This document shows positions 44,912-54,450 of a stretch of DNA of 64,000 nt, piece after piece. The position numbers and the translations under genes were made by a program. Every line of letters begins with the position of its first letter. Positions within the stretch are counted from its first letter, which is position 1. This DNA is from Gammaproteobacteria bacterium. Lineage in GTDB: Bacteria > Pseudomonadota > Gammaproteobacteria > Steroidobacterales > Foliamicaceae. The notes beneath the pieces were generated by a model. That model did no database searches, was not told where the DNA came from, and saw only the letters and a program-made list of their open reading frames with translations. The stretch lies in NCBI GenBank assembly GCA_011523505.1, contig WTGP01000034.1:204680-268679 (forward strand), read 5' to 3'.

Positions 44912-46567
44912 TTAGAGTCCCTCCAAGTCCTTCTCGAAGCTGTCTCCTCGCTCTACAGCCTCCGCCTGAGTTGAGCCTGTCCACTCAGCTACGGCACTCA
45001 GAAAATCCTCATCTCCAATCCCTTGCGGTACTAAGTCCTTGTCGAATTTAACGCGGACCAGCAATGGGAATCGAACCGCTTGTCCGCTAACAATTCCCTC
45101 TCCCGGCCCAAAACCCGGTAACAGTTTGCTGTCTGATCTCGACAAATTCTCCATGACCTTTTCCACAAAGGCTTGATCGCGTGGATTCACTAACCTGAAG
45201 ACCAAGAACGTATTGCACTGGGATAGTGTAGTTTCATCAAGACGACTCGGCCTTTGGCTGACCAAAAGCAGCCCAACACCAAATTTGCGGCCCTCTGTAA
45301 TTACCTTCCGAATAATCTCTACAGAGGGTGTGTCCATCTGCCCTTCACCACGCGAAGGTATGAAATTGTGAGCCTCCTCAACAATAGTCAGGAAAGGTGG
45401 GATGGTGTTGGCCATTGAAGCGCGATTATCGAATAAGTGCTGCAGCACCAATGCAACTATTGTTGATTGAGTCAAATGGTCATAACCACCAAGGTAAACG
45501 ATGCTTGCATGCCCGGGTCGCACGAATTGCTCGGGCGCGGTGAGCGGATCGGGCATGGGCTTCCACTTGTACTGGCTAAGACGCTGCCTCAGTTTCTGAT
45601 TTGCGATTTCCATCGCTCCAATTTTTCCTCTAACCATGTTGAGGCCGCGGCGTACTGCGGGAATTGTGCCGGGGTGGGTACCCTTTTTTTTGAGGCCGCT
45701 CAACTCTTTAAGCAGCAAGTCGATGAAATTTGTAACCGATAACTCCCTGTCGCCATTGAGATCGATTCGGTCGATGGCCTCATGGAACTTTTCCTTTTGT
45801 GCATCAGTGAGACCTTGCGTCATCTGGGAGACCAAATACGCTACGAGTCCCAAGTTTTTGTCGTTGACACTGAGACTCGGAAAGTAGAGATTGATTTGCT
45901 TATCTTTGAACAGTTTCCGCTTTTCCCATAAGCCGAGATAATCACCATGAGGATCAAGAATGACTAATGGGTAATTCTGATCCAATAATTCTCGTATCAC
46001 TCGACGAGCTGCTACCGTCTTTCCCCCGCCTGTCATCGCCAAGATCGCCATATGGCGCGCAACTATGATGTTTGTCTTTAGCGCGACGCTAACGTCTTTT
46101 CTGCCAATGAGTGTTCCAAGTTCGAGACGGTGCACGTCTTCGTCGTCGCCAATAAGTATCCGTCTTATGTCTGCTGGCTTTGGCATCCGCACAACTGCGC
46201 CAGGTTGGACTGGATAATTCAATGGAACAAGTGCACTGTAGTCATTCGATGATGTTCGGCCCAATACCAGCACTTTCCCTTCTACTTGATCTCGAGTGTT
46301 CGAAAGTACCGTGTCGGTAAGCGATAGGCCTTCGTCAGCGAGCTCAACGGTGGCCTCAGCCGGAAGAAATGGATTGAATCTGCTGAGCTCAGTAATGCGT
46401 CCCCAGACAGTCACATTAATCTTGTCGCTGCCTGTCTCGGAGGGGATTTCAATATCTGTAGTCACCAAGTCTCCCAACTTGGCTTCAAATCTCTTGAGGT
46501 GAAATCGAAACTCACTCGGCGAGGTGCTGCCGACTACAGTTCCAACATTTATTTTTCTTCTACTAAT
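44912..46567 (-). CDS. HerA-type hexameric DNA translocase
   Basis: About 551 residues if translation begins at the in-frame ATT at 46567, which has GAGGAG about six bases before it. The first usual start codon in frame, TTG at 46477, would remove part of the N-terminal HAS barrel, whose homologous sequence (GTVVGSTSPSEFRFHLKRF) is encoded upstream of it. Walker A is AMTGGGKTVAARRVI, Walker B is FLTIVEEAHNFIPS and an arginine-rich region follows (VSQRPSRLDE). HerA pumps DNA and works with NurA. The NurA-like gene ends ten bases before it on the same strand, so they are coupled. Confidence 0.85.
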   Translation of the reverse strand: MSRRKINVGTVVGSTSPSEFRFHLKRFEAKLGDLVTTDIEIPSETGSDKINVTVWGRITELSRFNPFLPAEATVELADEGLSLTDTVLSNTRDQVEGKVLVLGRTSSNDYSALVPLNYPVQPGAVVRMPKPADIRRILIGDDEDVHRLELGTLIGRKDVSVALKTNIIVARHMAILAMTGGGKTVAARRVIRELLDQNYPLVILDPHGDYLGLWEKRKLFKDKQINLYFPSLSVNDKNLGLVAYLVSQMTQGLTDAQKEKFHEAIDRIDLNGDRELSVTNFIDLLLKELSGLKKKGTHPGTIPAVRRGLNMVRGKIGAMEIANQKLRQRLSQYKWKPMPDPLTAPEQFVRPGHASIVYLGGYDHLTQSTIVALVLQHLFDNRASMANTIPPFLTIVEEAHNFIPSRGEGQMDTPSVEIIRKVITEGRKFGVGLLLVSQRPSRLDETTLSQCNTFLVFRLVNPRDQAFVEKVMENLSRSDSKLLPGFGPGEGIVSGQAVRFPLLVRVKFDKDLVPQGIGDEDFLSAVAEWTGSTQAEAVERGDSFEKDLEGL

Positions 46568-46577
46568 CTTCCTCTCC

Positions 46578-48383
46578 TCATGCCTTTGGTCGAAAGAAAA
46601 AGTCCCGCGGCGAACGGGATAGCAATGTTCTCATTAGCCGTAGTGTCCTCACGTCACCTTCCTGCAGGCAATATCGGAAAACGTTTGCTGCCAAGTGGGA
46701 GGATATGCCCTTGGACATCCAGTCTGGAATTTTTGCGAACTTATCGACAATATCTATACCGACCGGAAAAGCGTAGCGAGGCAACAAGAGCGAAGTGTGA
46801 TAAACGAGCTTCATCACTTCTTGGATCTTATCGTCAGCAAATCGCCGATTAAACTCTACTCGGAAGGGATAGGCATCTTCACCACACTTCAATACCGTTG
46901 AGAAAATCTTGGGGATCTGGGGCATTAGTGGTCGCCATCTATCGTTTGCGCGATTCGCCGGATTTTTTGTGACTTCCATCGGTTCGATGTATTCGCCTGG
47001 CTTAAGTAGACAACCAAAGACGATCTGGTCATCCACGTCCAATTGCATGATTTCCGAGCGCACTCGGCTGCTTGTTTGCCTTGTAATTACTCCGTCATCC
47101 ACTAAGTTCTTCAGAGATGTATGAATCATTGCCTTTGAAGCAGCTCGCTCGACTACGCCTAACATTGGAATGTCTACCTCGTTGATTCGTCGCATTATGA
47201 AGGCGTAGACAGCCATCGCGGAATTCCAAAGCTGCTTGCCTGACTGAGTTGTAGCAATGTCTCGCAGGTCGTTAACTATGTCTTGTTTTTCGATTCCTCG
47301 GGCGGCTAGGAAATCCGCATCTACGCCTGGTATATATGCGGGTCGAAGCTCGTCGTACTGGCTGAATTGATTCTGCAAGGGTCCGTGAAGTAGGCAAATA
47401 TACGGTAGCGGTATTTTCTTGGAGTGAGTGAGAAGAGATAGCGGTTCGAGAATGTATCTCGCCGCCTCCTGGAGTCTCTTAGAGTCGGTTTTGTAGTCTT
47501 GATCTTCGATTATGGATCTGTCCGACAATATATCGCCAATTACTGCTGAGTCCATTGACCAATGCTCACGTTCTTCCGCACGTTCCTCTCCAGGAATTAC
47601 TGTATAAGTGCCGACTCTTATCCCCATAGGCTCTACGGACGGCAAGCCAATGATTCTGGACATTCCTCCATCTATGAAGCTAATCCGTTCCCCGTAAACG
47701 TGTCCCCAAAGGTCGTGATGGTCCTTTTCGATAGACTTGATCCGCGGTTCCATCCATTTTCTGAAGTGATCTCCAATTATTCGAATCCTGTCTATGAAAT
47801 GGACACTCTCCTTGCTGCTTATTGATCCGATATGCGCGAACAGTGAAGTAAGAATGTGGGTGGAGTTAAGAAATCGATGGGCGTTTATCGAGAATAGATC
47901 CGAGTGCTCGTCTCCGAGCCACTTGTATATGGCAGACCGCAACTCAGGAGACGTTACCGAGGTTGCTCTAATTGGAGGCAGATCAAAGACATTGAGACGC
48001 AGCGTTGCATCACGCGATGAGATTTGGTCGAAGGACGACTTTGCGGATTCCGCAAATACGGCTATGACCGTCAGCGCAGCATCGGTACCTTCGATTGAGA
48101 TAAAGAGATATTCTGAATTCTTCCAATTACTTATGAAGTCATCGTGAATCTCATCGGGAATGCGAAAACACTTCTGTCCCTTATAGGTTGGAATTGTGTT
48201 CTTGTCATTTGCCGCATAAATCGTGCGGTCCCTTTTCAGATACCTCAGAGCGTATTCCTTTGCTGTCCCTATTAGATGCTGATCAGCAAGCAATGGTAGT
48301 AATTTCTTGACAGTAACGGCGCGCCAAACAGCTTCATCCGCGCGTAACGATGCTGTGTTTATGGCGATTAGGTTTCTATTCAC
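46578..48383 (-). CDS. NurA-domain nuclease with a long N-terminal extension
   Basis: 601 residues from GTG 48383. The NurA signature begins with SFIDGGMSRIIG (residues 235-246, Asp238) and continues with YICLLHGPLQNQF (about 328-340) and a C-terminal part typical of the fold. Most NurA proteins are 300-400 residues, so about 200 residues at the N-terminus are extra. At the second motif family members usually have an Asp before the Gly (DG-x-L); here it is His (HGPL), so one metal ligand may be replaced. It is the first gene of a leftward unit with HerA and perhaps Vsr. NurA and HerA together resect DNA ends. Confidence 0.78.
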   Translation of the reverse strand: MNRNLIAINTASLRADEAVWRAVTVKKLLPLLADQHLIGTAKEYALRYLKRDRTIYAANDKNTIPTYKGQKCFRIPDEIHDDFISNWKNSEYLFISIEGTDAALTVIAVFAESAKSSFDQISSRDATLRLNVFDLPPIRATSVTSPELRSAIYKWLGDEHSDLFSINAHRFLNSTHILTSLFAHIGSISSKESVHFIDRIRIIGDHFRKWMEPRIKSIEKDHHDLWGHVYGERISFIDGGMSRIIGLPSVEPMGIRVGTYTVIPGEERAEEREHWSMDSAVIGDILSDRSIIEDQDYKTDSKRLQEAARYILEPLSLLTHSKKIPLPYICLLHGPLQNQFSQYDELRPAYIPGVDADFLAARGIEKQDIVNDLRDIATTQSGKQLWNSAMAVYAFIMRRINEVDIPMLGVVERAASKAMIHTSLKNLVDDGVITRQTSSRVRSEIMQLDVDDQIVFGCLLKPGEYIEPMEVTKNPANRANDRWRPLMPQIPKIFSTVLKCGEDAYPFRVEFNRRFADDKIQEVMKLVYHTSLLLPRYAFPVGIDIVDKFAKIPDWMSKGISSHLAANVFRYCLQEGDVRTLRLMRTLLSRSPRDFFFRPKA

Positions 48384-48754
48384 TGCTTGGTCGGGCCGCC
48401 TGGCTGCGCGATCTTAGTCCAGAACTGCTCAATTTGTCTTACGAATACATATTCATCTGATCGCGGCGGCCACATCGCGTTGGCTTACGGTTTCTGGGCG
48501 GGCGAGTTCTAAGGTTGCGTAGAGGTTGTCCGAGGTTGGTGGCCGCGAAGGCTGTAGCTTTGGCGAGACCGCGGGAAGTAGTCGTGTATAAGTTGACGTC
48601 GACATAGCCGCGCAGAGAGTCCGCTAGTCCAGCTTCGCGAAGACTGGCTCACCTGCGAGGTGGTGCCTCTTGGGAGCCTGATCACGATCCTGATTTTCCT
48701 TCATTGTCACGCTCCAGTAGCCGTTCGGAGGCTCAAATAAGCAACCCGGAGAGA
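48384..48754. other. 371-base gap, possible decayed coding remnant
   Basis: No intact gene is seen. On the minus strand an ATG opens a 26-codon frame that ends in TAG, and another frame then runs about 45 codons (DSLRGYVDVNLYTTTSRGLA, ATNLGQPLRNLRTRPP) without matching anything I know. It may be a decayed gene. It lies between the NurA-like gene and the DUF3883 gene. Confidence 0.3.
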
Positions 48755-49603
48755 TCAGAGCCGGAACTGTGCCCGGTAGGTGGTGGCATGCAGACGGACG
48801 TGCTGTCCCACCTCTCCCGGCAAAGTGAAGAGCCGTGGGCTCTTCCTGAACCCGAAGACGCGGTATAGGTGATAGGAATCGGCATGCGCCTTTGAAAACT
48901 GGATTTCTCCGTTGCTGATGTAGAACGGCGTGTACTGACCGTAGCGGGTGGTCTTGACTTCAATGAAACGGTCTCGGCCGTCCGTGTAATAGGAGCGAAT
49001 GTCGTAGCCGGCGTGATCGCCGACCGTCTTAGAAACCTGCTCAATATTCCTCGCAAGGTGGTCCTTTCCGCCGCGTTCCAGACGTAGCCGCTCATAGTCC
49101 ATGACTAGCGTTTCCCCGGCGTCACCGAGCGAGCGATTGCGTGCCTCCCGGCGGAGGTAGTCCACCCTTCCCACCGTCCGACCCGGAATAGCGTATTCTG
49201 GTCGTGGCTGACGTATCTCAGGGGCGGTGGATTCTGGTGGATCGACCCGGATGCCCAATAGATCTCCCACGGGAAACCGCGGCTGGGGCTCTTCGACATC
49301 GCGCGCGACGAGAGCCTCGAACTCCAGCAAGTGTTCCCGAACGACATCGCGCAGCAATCGCTGCACGTTACCAAGCGGCTTGTAGCCGTCGATGTATGGA
49401 AACCCAAGCGCGATCAGGACTGCGCTGACGTTTTGGTGTTTGCGCTCCACGGCACCGGGCGAACGACCGTCGAGTTGCTGGCGAAGCGCACGGTTGTGGG
49501 CCTTCTTGTTGAAGGTTTCGCCGCCTAGTTCGCAGGCCAACATGTCAAGGTAGTCCAGAACCGTGGCTTTGACTTCCGATCTGCTCCAATCTCTCGATGG
49601 CAT
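48755..49603 (-). CDS. DUF3883 domain protein (PD-(D/E)XK-like)
   Basis: 282 residues. The N-terminal part reads DWSRSEVKATVLDYLDMLACELGG, then HNRALRQQLDGRSPGAVERKHQNVSA and LGFPYIDGYKPLGN, as in a known group of DUF3883 proteins. The C-terminal domain has SLGDAGETLVMDYERLRL, GYDIRSYYTD and RFIEVKTTRYG, with the Glu-x-Lys of a nuclease-like fold. The family occurs in and beside restriction and defence loci. It stands alone at the right end of the DNA-processing island. Confidence 0.85.
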   Translation of the reverse strand: MPSRDWSRSEVKATVLDYLDMLACELGGETFNKKAHNRALRQQLDGRSPGAVERKHQNVSAVLIALGFPYIDGYKPLGNVQRLLRDVVREHLLEFEALVARDVEEPQPRFPVGDLLGIRVDPPESTAPEIRQPRPEYAIPGRTVGRVDYLRREARNRSLGDAGETLVMDYERLRLERGGKDHLARNIEQVSKTVGDHAGYDIRSYYTDGRDRFIEVKTTRYGQYTPFYISNGEIQFSKAHADSYHLYRVFGFRKSPRLFTLPGEVGQHVRLHATTYRAQFRL

Positions 49604-49687
49604 GCGCGGAATCGTACACGAGCCGCGACGGCTGGATCCTGGTCTGCCCGCCGGCGGAGCCGGCTTATCCGTTCCGGGACCGCCGCC

Positions 49688-52600
49688 TCAGCGCGGCGTC
49701 ACGGTAACGGCGACGCTAATCGTTTGCGCATCGCGCAGCACCGTCGTGGTAACGGCATCGCCCGGCGCCAGGGCCTTGAGGTAATCGGAAAAGGCGCCGA
49801 GGCCGGCCACTTTCTCGCCGTTCATTTCCAGCAGTACGTCGCCTGCCTGTATTCCGGCCAGCTCGGCGGGGGAGCCGGGCACTACCGATTCCACGCGCAC
49901 GCCGTCGGCGTTGTGGGCGAAGTCGGGTACGGCGCCGAATTGCACGCGTCGCTGTCCTTCGGTGTTGGCCGGCGGGTTGCCGGGGGGCGGGGCTGTAGCG
50001 CTGCCCGTAAGGATCATGGGTTCCTCGCGCCCGATCAGGTAGCCGGTCGCTTCCTTGACGAAGGTCGCGACCTTGACCATGCCGGCGGCGTTGACCTTGT
50101 CCGGCGTGTCGGTGGGGCGGTGATAGTCGAGATGGGCGCCGGTGAAGATCTGCACGCCCGGCACGCCGCGATCGATGAAGCTCTTCTGGTCCGACGACGC
50201 GAGGGCGCCGGCGATGGCTTCGCTGGGGATGCCCGTTACCGCGCTGACGCCTCGGAACACGAACGGCCACTCCATCGCGCTGCCCGTGGCCAGCACCGAT
50301 ATCGGCTGATCTTCCAGCCGTCCCACGCTGTCGAGATTGATGACGCCCACGATGCCTTCCAGCGGCGTGGGGCGCGGGTGCTCCACGTAGTAGCGCGAGC
50401 CCAGCAATCCCGCTTCCTCGGCGCTGAACGCTACGAACACCAGGTTGCGCTCGGCGGGCGCTCCGGCGGCGAAGTTGCGCGCCAGCTCGATCAGTACCGC
50501 CACGCCGCTGGCGTTGTCGTCGGCGCCGGGATGGATCTGTCCGACTTCTTGCTGCCGGGCATTGGGCCAGCCGCGGCCGAGGTGGTCGTAGTGGGCGGTA
50601 ATCAATACGGCCTGGTCTTTGTACGCGGGATTGGTGCCGGGCAGATAGCCGATGACGTTGTGTAACTGGTGGGGTTGGCCGTCTTCGCCTTTGTCGACGG
50701 TGAAGCCCTGAAGATAGCTGCCGTCGTCGCCGGCGGCTGCGAGGCCGGCGTCGGCAAATTCGGCGGCGATGTAGGCGGCCGCCTCTTCCAGTTGGGGTGA
50801 GCCCAGGCCGCGGCCTTCGAGTTCGGGGGAGGCGAGGTAGTCCACGTGTGTTTGCAGCCGTGCTTCGGAAAAGACCGCGGGGAGTTCAGCGAGTGGTTTG
50901 CGGGGCGGGGCGGGCGCGGCGGTTGCCGGACCGGTGGCGCGCTGTTCCGCGCTGCGCAGGTCCACTCGCAGCGGCGAGTCGCTGTTGGCCCATTCGCCGC
51001 TGGCGATGTTGGTGGGCTCGTCGCCTTCGAAAGCGAGGTAGGAATACTTGCCGTAATGGGGCAGCTTGCTGGCGATTCCGGGGAATGCGGCGACGGGATC
51101 GACGACGATCCAGCCGACCGCCTTGTTGACGTTCGCGGGATGCCGGCGCACCGCCACGGTTGAGTGGCCGGCGGCGGGAATTGCCTGGTCCTGGAATTGG
51201 ACGCCCTTGTAGCTGACGGTCAGTCCCAAGGCGGGGTCCGACTGGAACAGGGTTTGCGCGAAGCGGTTGTTGTGGCCCAGGATCCAGGCGGCGGTGTCGG
51301 GCGGCAGTTCGTCGGTGTCGATGTCGGCGTCGAACACGATCGTCATGTCCTGCGTTGGGCTTCGCCAGCGTTCGACCATCTCGCGGTAGGCGGCACGGGT
51401 GGGTTCGTTCGCGGCTGCCGGCAGGATGGCCAGGAGCTTGCGGTCGCCGAGCACCTGGCCGATCGACGGTGCGGTTTCGCGCGCGTCCAGCAGCCGGAAC
51501 AGGTCGAATTGCGGGTCGACTTCCAGTAGCTGCGGCTGGGAGGCGGTCTTGAAGGAGAACGGCGTTGCTTCTCCGTTCACGCTCAGCACCTGGGTTTCGA
51601 GTCCATCGGCGGTGGTCAGGGCGAGCGGGGTCTGCAATGCGAATTTCTCGCCGGCCTGGACCTGAAGCAGCACGCCGGTTACTTCGAAACCGCCGTTGGT
51701 GGCCTGCTGGACCTCGACCGCGTCAAGGCGCAGGTCGGCGGCGCCGGGGCGTTCCACCCATTGTTCGAAGAACCGCTTGAGGTCCTGGCCGGTAACCTGT
51801 TCGAGTTGCGCGCGGATGTCGCCGAAGCCGGCCTTGCTGCCGCGGTGCTCGCGGTAGAAGCGTGCCAGCGACGTTTTGAACGCTTCGTCGCCGAGCTGGC
51901 GGCGCAGCATGTGGAATCCCATCATCGTCTTGCCGTAACCGACGGCTTCGGTGGCGGCGCTGTGCCGGGAACGGAATTCAGTCAGTGGAAAATCGCGGCC
52001 GTCGCGAACGAAATCGCGGTATTTCTTCAGCGTGTCGCGCCGGTACTCCGCGGCCTGGCCTGCCTGCTCCTTCATCAGGTGGTCGGCCATGTAGGCGGTC
52101 AGTCCTTCGCACCAGTTGCCGGTGGCGTAGTCGACGAACACCGAATTGCCCCACCAGTTGTGCAGGATCTCGTGGGGATAGGAAGACGTCAGGATGAACG
52201 GGAAGCGGATGACCATCGGTCCCAGCAGCGTGAACGACGGCATGCCGTAACCGGTCTCCCAGAAGTTCTCGACCAGCGCGAACTTGCCGTAAGGGTAGGG
52301 GCCGATCAATCCTCGATACATCTCGATGTAGCGGGCGGTGGCGGACAGATACTGGTCAGCCAGCGCTTGATCGGGCCTTCGCAGGTACGCCTGCGCGGCT
52401 GTTGCGCCGGCTGCCGCTTCATAGAGCGTCAGCGGGCCGCCGACCAGGTAGATCTCGTCCACGAGGCCGCCGGAATCCCAGTGCGCCTGTCCGGCTTCGT
52501 TGCGCGAGGAGCCGTTGCCCTGGCTGATCAGGTGCCAGCCGTCGGGCGCCGCGGCGCTTAGTTCGAAGCTGATCAGTTCGTCGCTGAAGTACGGGTACCA

Positions 52601-53110
52601 GAGCGTGCGGCCGGCCAGATAGACGCCATTGCTGTTGACCGTGCCGGCGGTTTCGATGATGCCGCGGGCGTATTCCTCCCTCGGGGAAGACAGCGGGAAA
52701 TTCACCGCGCCGCCGTAGCTGAGCTTGAACGTGCTCGAACCCTCGGGCAGCGTGACACGGTAACGCGCGATCGCGTCGAGTTGCCCCAGCACCACGCTGG
52801 AGCCGTTGATGCCGGTAAAGCCGCCCTGTTCGTAGGGCAGGCGGGTGATTTCGGGGTCGGAGTCGTGGATTTCGAGGACCGACGTCAGCAGGAACTCGAC
52901 ATCGCGCCCCGCGAACTCCGGCGGCAATTCGACGACGGCGTCCACTTCGAGCTGATGGGTGTCGGGCTCAATGCCGACATCGAGCTCGTAGCGCGCTGCG
53001 TTGTCGGCGGCATGCGCCGTGGCCGCCGCCAGCAGCAGCAGCAGCGCCGGAACCGAACGCCAGGCGCCGCGGAAATTGATTGGGCGTCGATGCAATGCGT
53101 GCATGGTCAT
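49688..53110 (-). CDS. Exported fusion of M1 aminopeptidase, M28 aminopeptidase and PDZ domain
   Basis: 1140 residues. A signal peptide (ALLLLLAAATAHA) precedes an M1-type domain with HEILHNWWGN (313-322) and the second Glu in GNWCEGLTAY (335); spacing is 17 residues, one less than in leukotriene A4 hydrolase. The GAMEN exopeptidase motif is replaced by a Gly-rich segment (ETGYGMPSF). The M28 domain (about 770-1010) has TAHYDHLG, GADDNASGV and SAEEAGLLGSRYY. A PDZ domain ends the protein (VESVVPGSPAELAGIQAGDVL). Both zinc sites look complete. It probably degrades peptides in the periplasm. It overlaps the ChaN-PDZ gene by four bases. Confidence 0.88.
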   Translation of the reverse strand: MTMHALHRRPINFRGAWRSVPALLLLLAAATAHAADNAARYELDVGIEPDTHQLEVDAVVELPPEFAGRDVEFLLTSVLEIHDSDPEITRLPYEQGGFTGINGSSVVLGQLDAIARYRVTLPEGSSTFKLSYGGAVNFPLSSPREEYARGIIETAGTVNSNGVYLAGRTLWYPYFSDELISFELSAAAPDGWHLISQGNGSSRNEAGQAHWDSGGLVDEIYLVGGPLTLYEAAAGATAAQAYLRRPDQALADQYLSATARYIEMYRGLIGPYPYGKFALVENFWETGYGMPSFTLLGPMVIRFPFILTSSYPHEILHNWWGNSVFVDYATGNWCEGLTAYMADHLMKEQAGQAAEYRRDTLKKYRDFVRDGRDFPLTEFRSRHSAATEAVGYGKTMMGFHMLRRQLGDEAFKTSLARFYREHRGSKAGFGDIRAQLEQVTGQDLKRFFEQWVERPGAADLRLDAVEVQQATNGGFEVTGVLLQVQAGEKFALQTPLALTTADGLETQVLSVNGEATPFSFKTASQPQLLEVDPQFDLFRLLDARETAPSIGQVLGDRKLLAILPAAANEPTRAAYREMVERWRSPTQDMTIVFDADIDTDELPPDTAAWILGHNNRFAQTLFQSDPALGLTVSYKGVQFQDQAIPAAGHSTVAVRRHPANVNKAVGWIVVDPVAAFPGIASKLPHYGKYSYLAFEGDEPTNIASGEWANSDSPLRVDLRSAEQRATGPATAAPAPPRKPLAELPAVFSEARLQTHVDYLASPELEGRGLGSPQLEEAAAYIAAEFADAGLAAAGDDGSYLQGFTVDKGEDGQPHQLHNVIGYLPGTNPAYKDQAVLITAHYDHLGRGWPNARQQEVGQIHPGADDNASGVAVLIELARNFAAGAPAERNLVFVAFSAEEAGLLGSRYYVEHPRPTPLEGIVGVINLDSVGRLEDQPISVLATGSAMEWPFVFRGVSAVTGIPSEAIAGALASSDQKSFIDRGVPGVQIFTGAHLDYHRPTDTPDKVNAAGMVKVATFVKEATGYLIGREEPMILTGSATAPPPGNPPANTEGQRRVQFGAVPDFAHNADGVRVESVVPGSPAELAGIQAGDVLLEMNGEKVAGLGAFSDYLKALAPGDAVTTTVLRDAQTISVAVTVTPR

Positions 53111-54360
53111 TCTCGTTCTCGCTTGTTGTGCGTGTCTGCCGGCACGCGGCGAAAGTGCAGGTCCAGGGTTTGGATCTCGCCGTCACGCTCGAACCGCAGC
53201 ACGGCGCTGTCGCCCCAGTCGTAGCCGGCGATCAGCTTGCTGAGCGAGACGATGGAGTCCAGCTCGCTCCGGTCGAGCTGCAGCAGCACGTCGCCGACTT
53301 TAATCCCGGCACGCTGCGCTACGGAGTCGTCGCTGACCTGGATGACCTGGGTGGGGGACGAGCCCACGGCGCCCATCAGCGAAACGCCCAGGCTCGGATA
53401 CGCGGGTGCGGTCTCGGGCGGCACGCCCCAGACGAAGTCGGCGTAGGAAGCCCTTACTTGGTGGACCGGTTCGTTGTCGCCGTCGCGTATCGGCACCGGC
53501 ACCAGCGAAGTGATCCGGCCGGCGAACGCATCCTCGATCTGCCGTTCGGCGCCCAGGCCGTAGGTGACATGGCCCGCCCCGATCAGCACCACCATGATGG
53601 CGTCCTCTCCGCCGTGTTGTTCCAGCGCCATTTGCGCGTTCCAGCCCATCGCCGCGTCCCAGGTGCACTGCGCCCGGAACATGCCGTCCCACTGCTCTGC
53701 GCTGATGGCCGCGTGCACGGCGTCGTCGTCTTCGAAATAGGCGCGGAACAACTGCCGGTGCTCGTCGCTGTCCGTGTCCACGCGCTCCGGCATATGCGCA
53801 GCCTGCTCGGCGCTCAGGCCCTCGAAGCCCTCCGTGCGCACCGTCCGTACGTGGTCGCGGGGAATGTTCACTCCGAACATCGGGATGCCGTTGTCGCGGG
53901 CGAACAGAAAGATACGCCGGTAGTAGTCCCAGCGATAACCCCAACTCTCGTACCAGCCGGACGATTCGACGAACTCTTCCTCGGTCAGCGAGCCCTCGCT
54001 CCATTCGTCCAGGCTTTCCTGGCGCGTATACGGATACATTTCCAGCCCGACCATCACCTCGCGCCCGGCGCGGTGCAGCTCTTCCAGGACTCTCACCTGC
54101 ACCCGGTGAAAGTCCATGTCGGTGTGGTCCTCACCTATAAAGAGTATGCGCGTATCCGCCAGCCGCTCCGCCAGTTCCCCCGGCGTCAGTAGATCGCCGG
54201 TGCCAGTGTCGGTAATCCCGTCAAGCACAACGGGGGCATGCCGCCCCTTGCGCTCCGAATCCCCAATCTCCAGATCGAACACCCCGGAACCGGCCGCCAG
54301 TACGGCAGCAACCGGCACAAACACCGTTGCAAACGCAGCAAACTTCAGGGTAGTTCTCAT
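53107..54360 (-). CDS. ChaN-like lipoprotein-family domain with C-terminal PDZ
   Basis: 417 residues from ATG 54360; the open frame is longer upstream but that part covers a promoter region. A signal peptide (MRTTLKFAAFATVFVPVAAV) is followed by the ChaN/Tiki-type domain: RILFIGEDHTDMDFHRVQ (72-89), GLEMYPYTRQ and IGAGHVTYGLG. ChaN-like proteins bind heme, and the Tiki superfamily includes metalloproteases. The C-terminal PDZ domain (about 330-405) has VIQVSDDSVAQRAGIKVGDVL. Overlap ATGA with the M1-M28-PDZ gene means coupled translation; both proteins end in PDZ, so they probably work on the same substrates or in one envelope complex. Confidence 0.83.
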   Translation of the reverse strand: MRTTLKFAAFATVFVPVAAVLAAGSGVFDLEIGDSERKGRHAPVVLDGITDTGTGDLLTPGELAERLADTRILFIGEDHTDMDFHRVQVRVLEELHRAGREVMVGLEMYPYTRQESLDEWSEGSLTEEEFVESSGWYESWGYRWDYYRRIFLFARDNGIPMFGVNIPRDHVRTVRTEGFEGLSAEQAAHMPERVDTDSDEHRQLFRAYFEDDDAVHAAISAEQWDGMFRAQCTWDAAMGWNAQMALEQHGGEDAIMVVLIGAGHVTYGLGAERQIEDAFAGRITSLVPVPIRDGDNEPVHQVRASYADFVWGVPPETAPAYPSLGVSLMGAVGSSPTQVIQVSDDSVAQRAGIKVGDVLLQLDRSELDSIVSLSKLIAGYDWGDSAVLRFERDGEIQTLDLHFRRVPADTHNKRERE

Positions 54361-54450
54361 TGTGAGGTCATTGCTGGCGCACCTGACCGGCAGGAAAACG
54401 CATGATATGCGGATGATTTCAGCCTTATCTCTTACTGAGCGGCGTATTTC

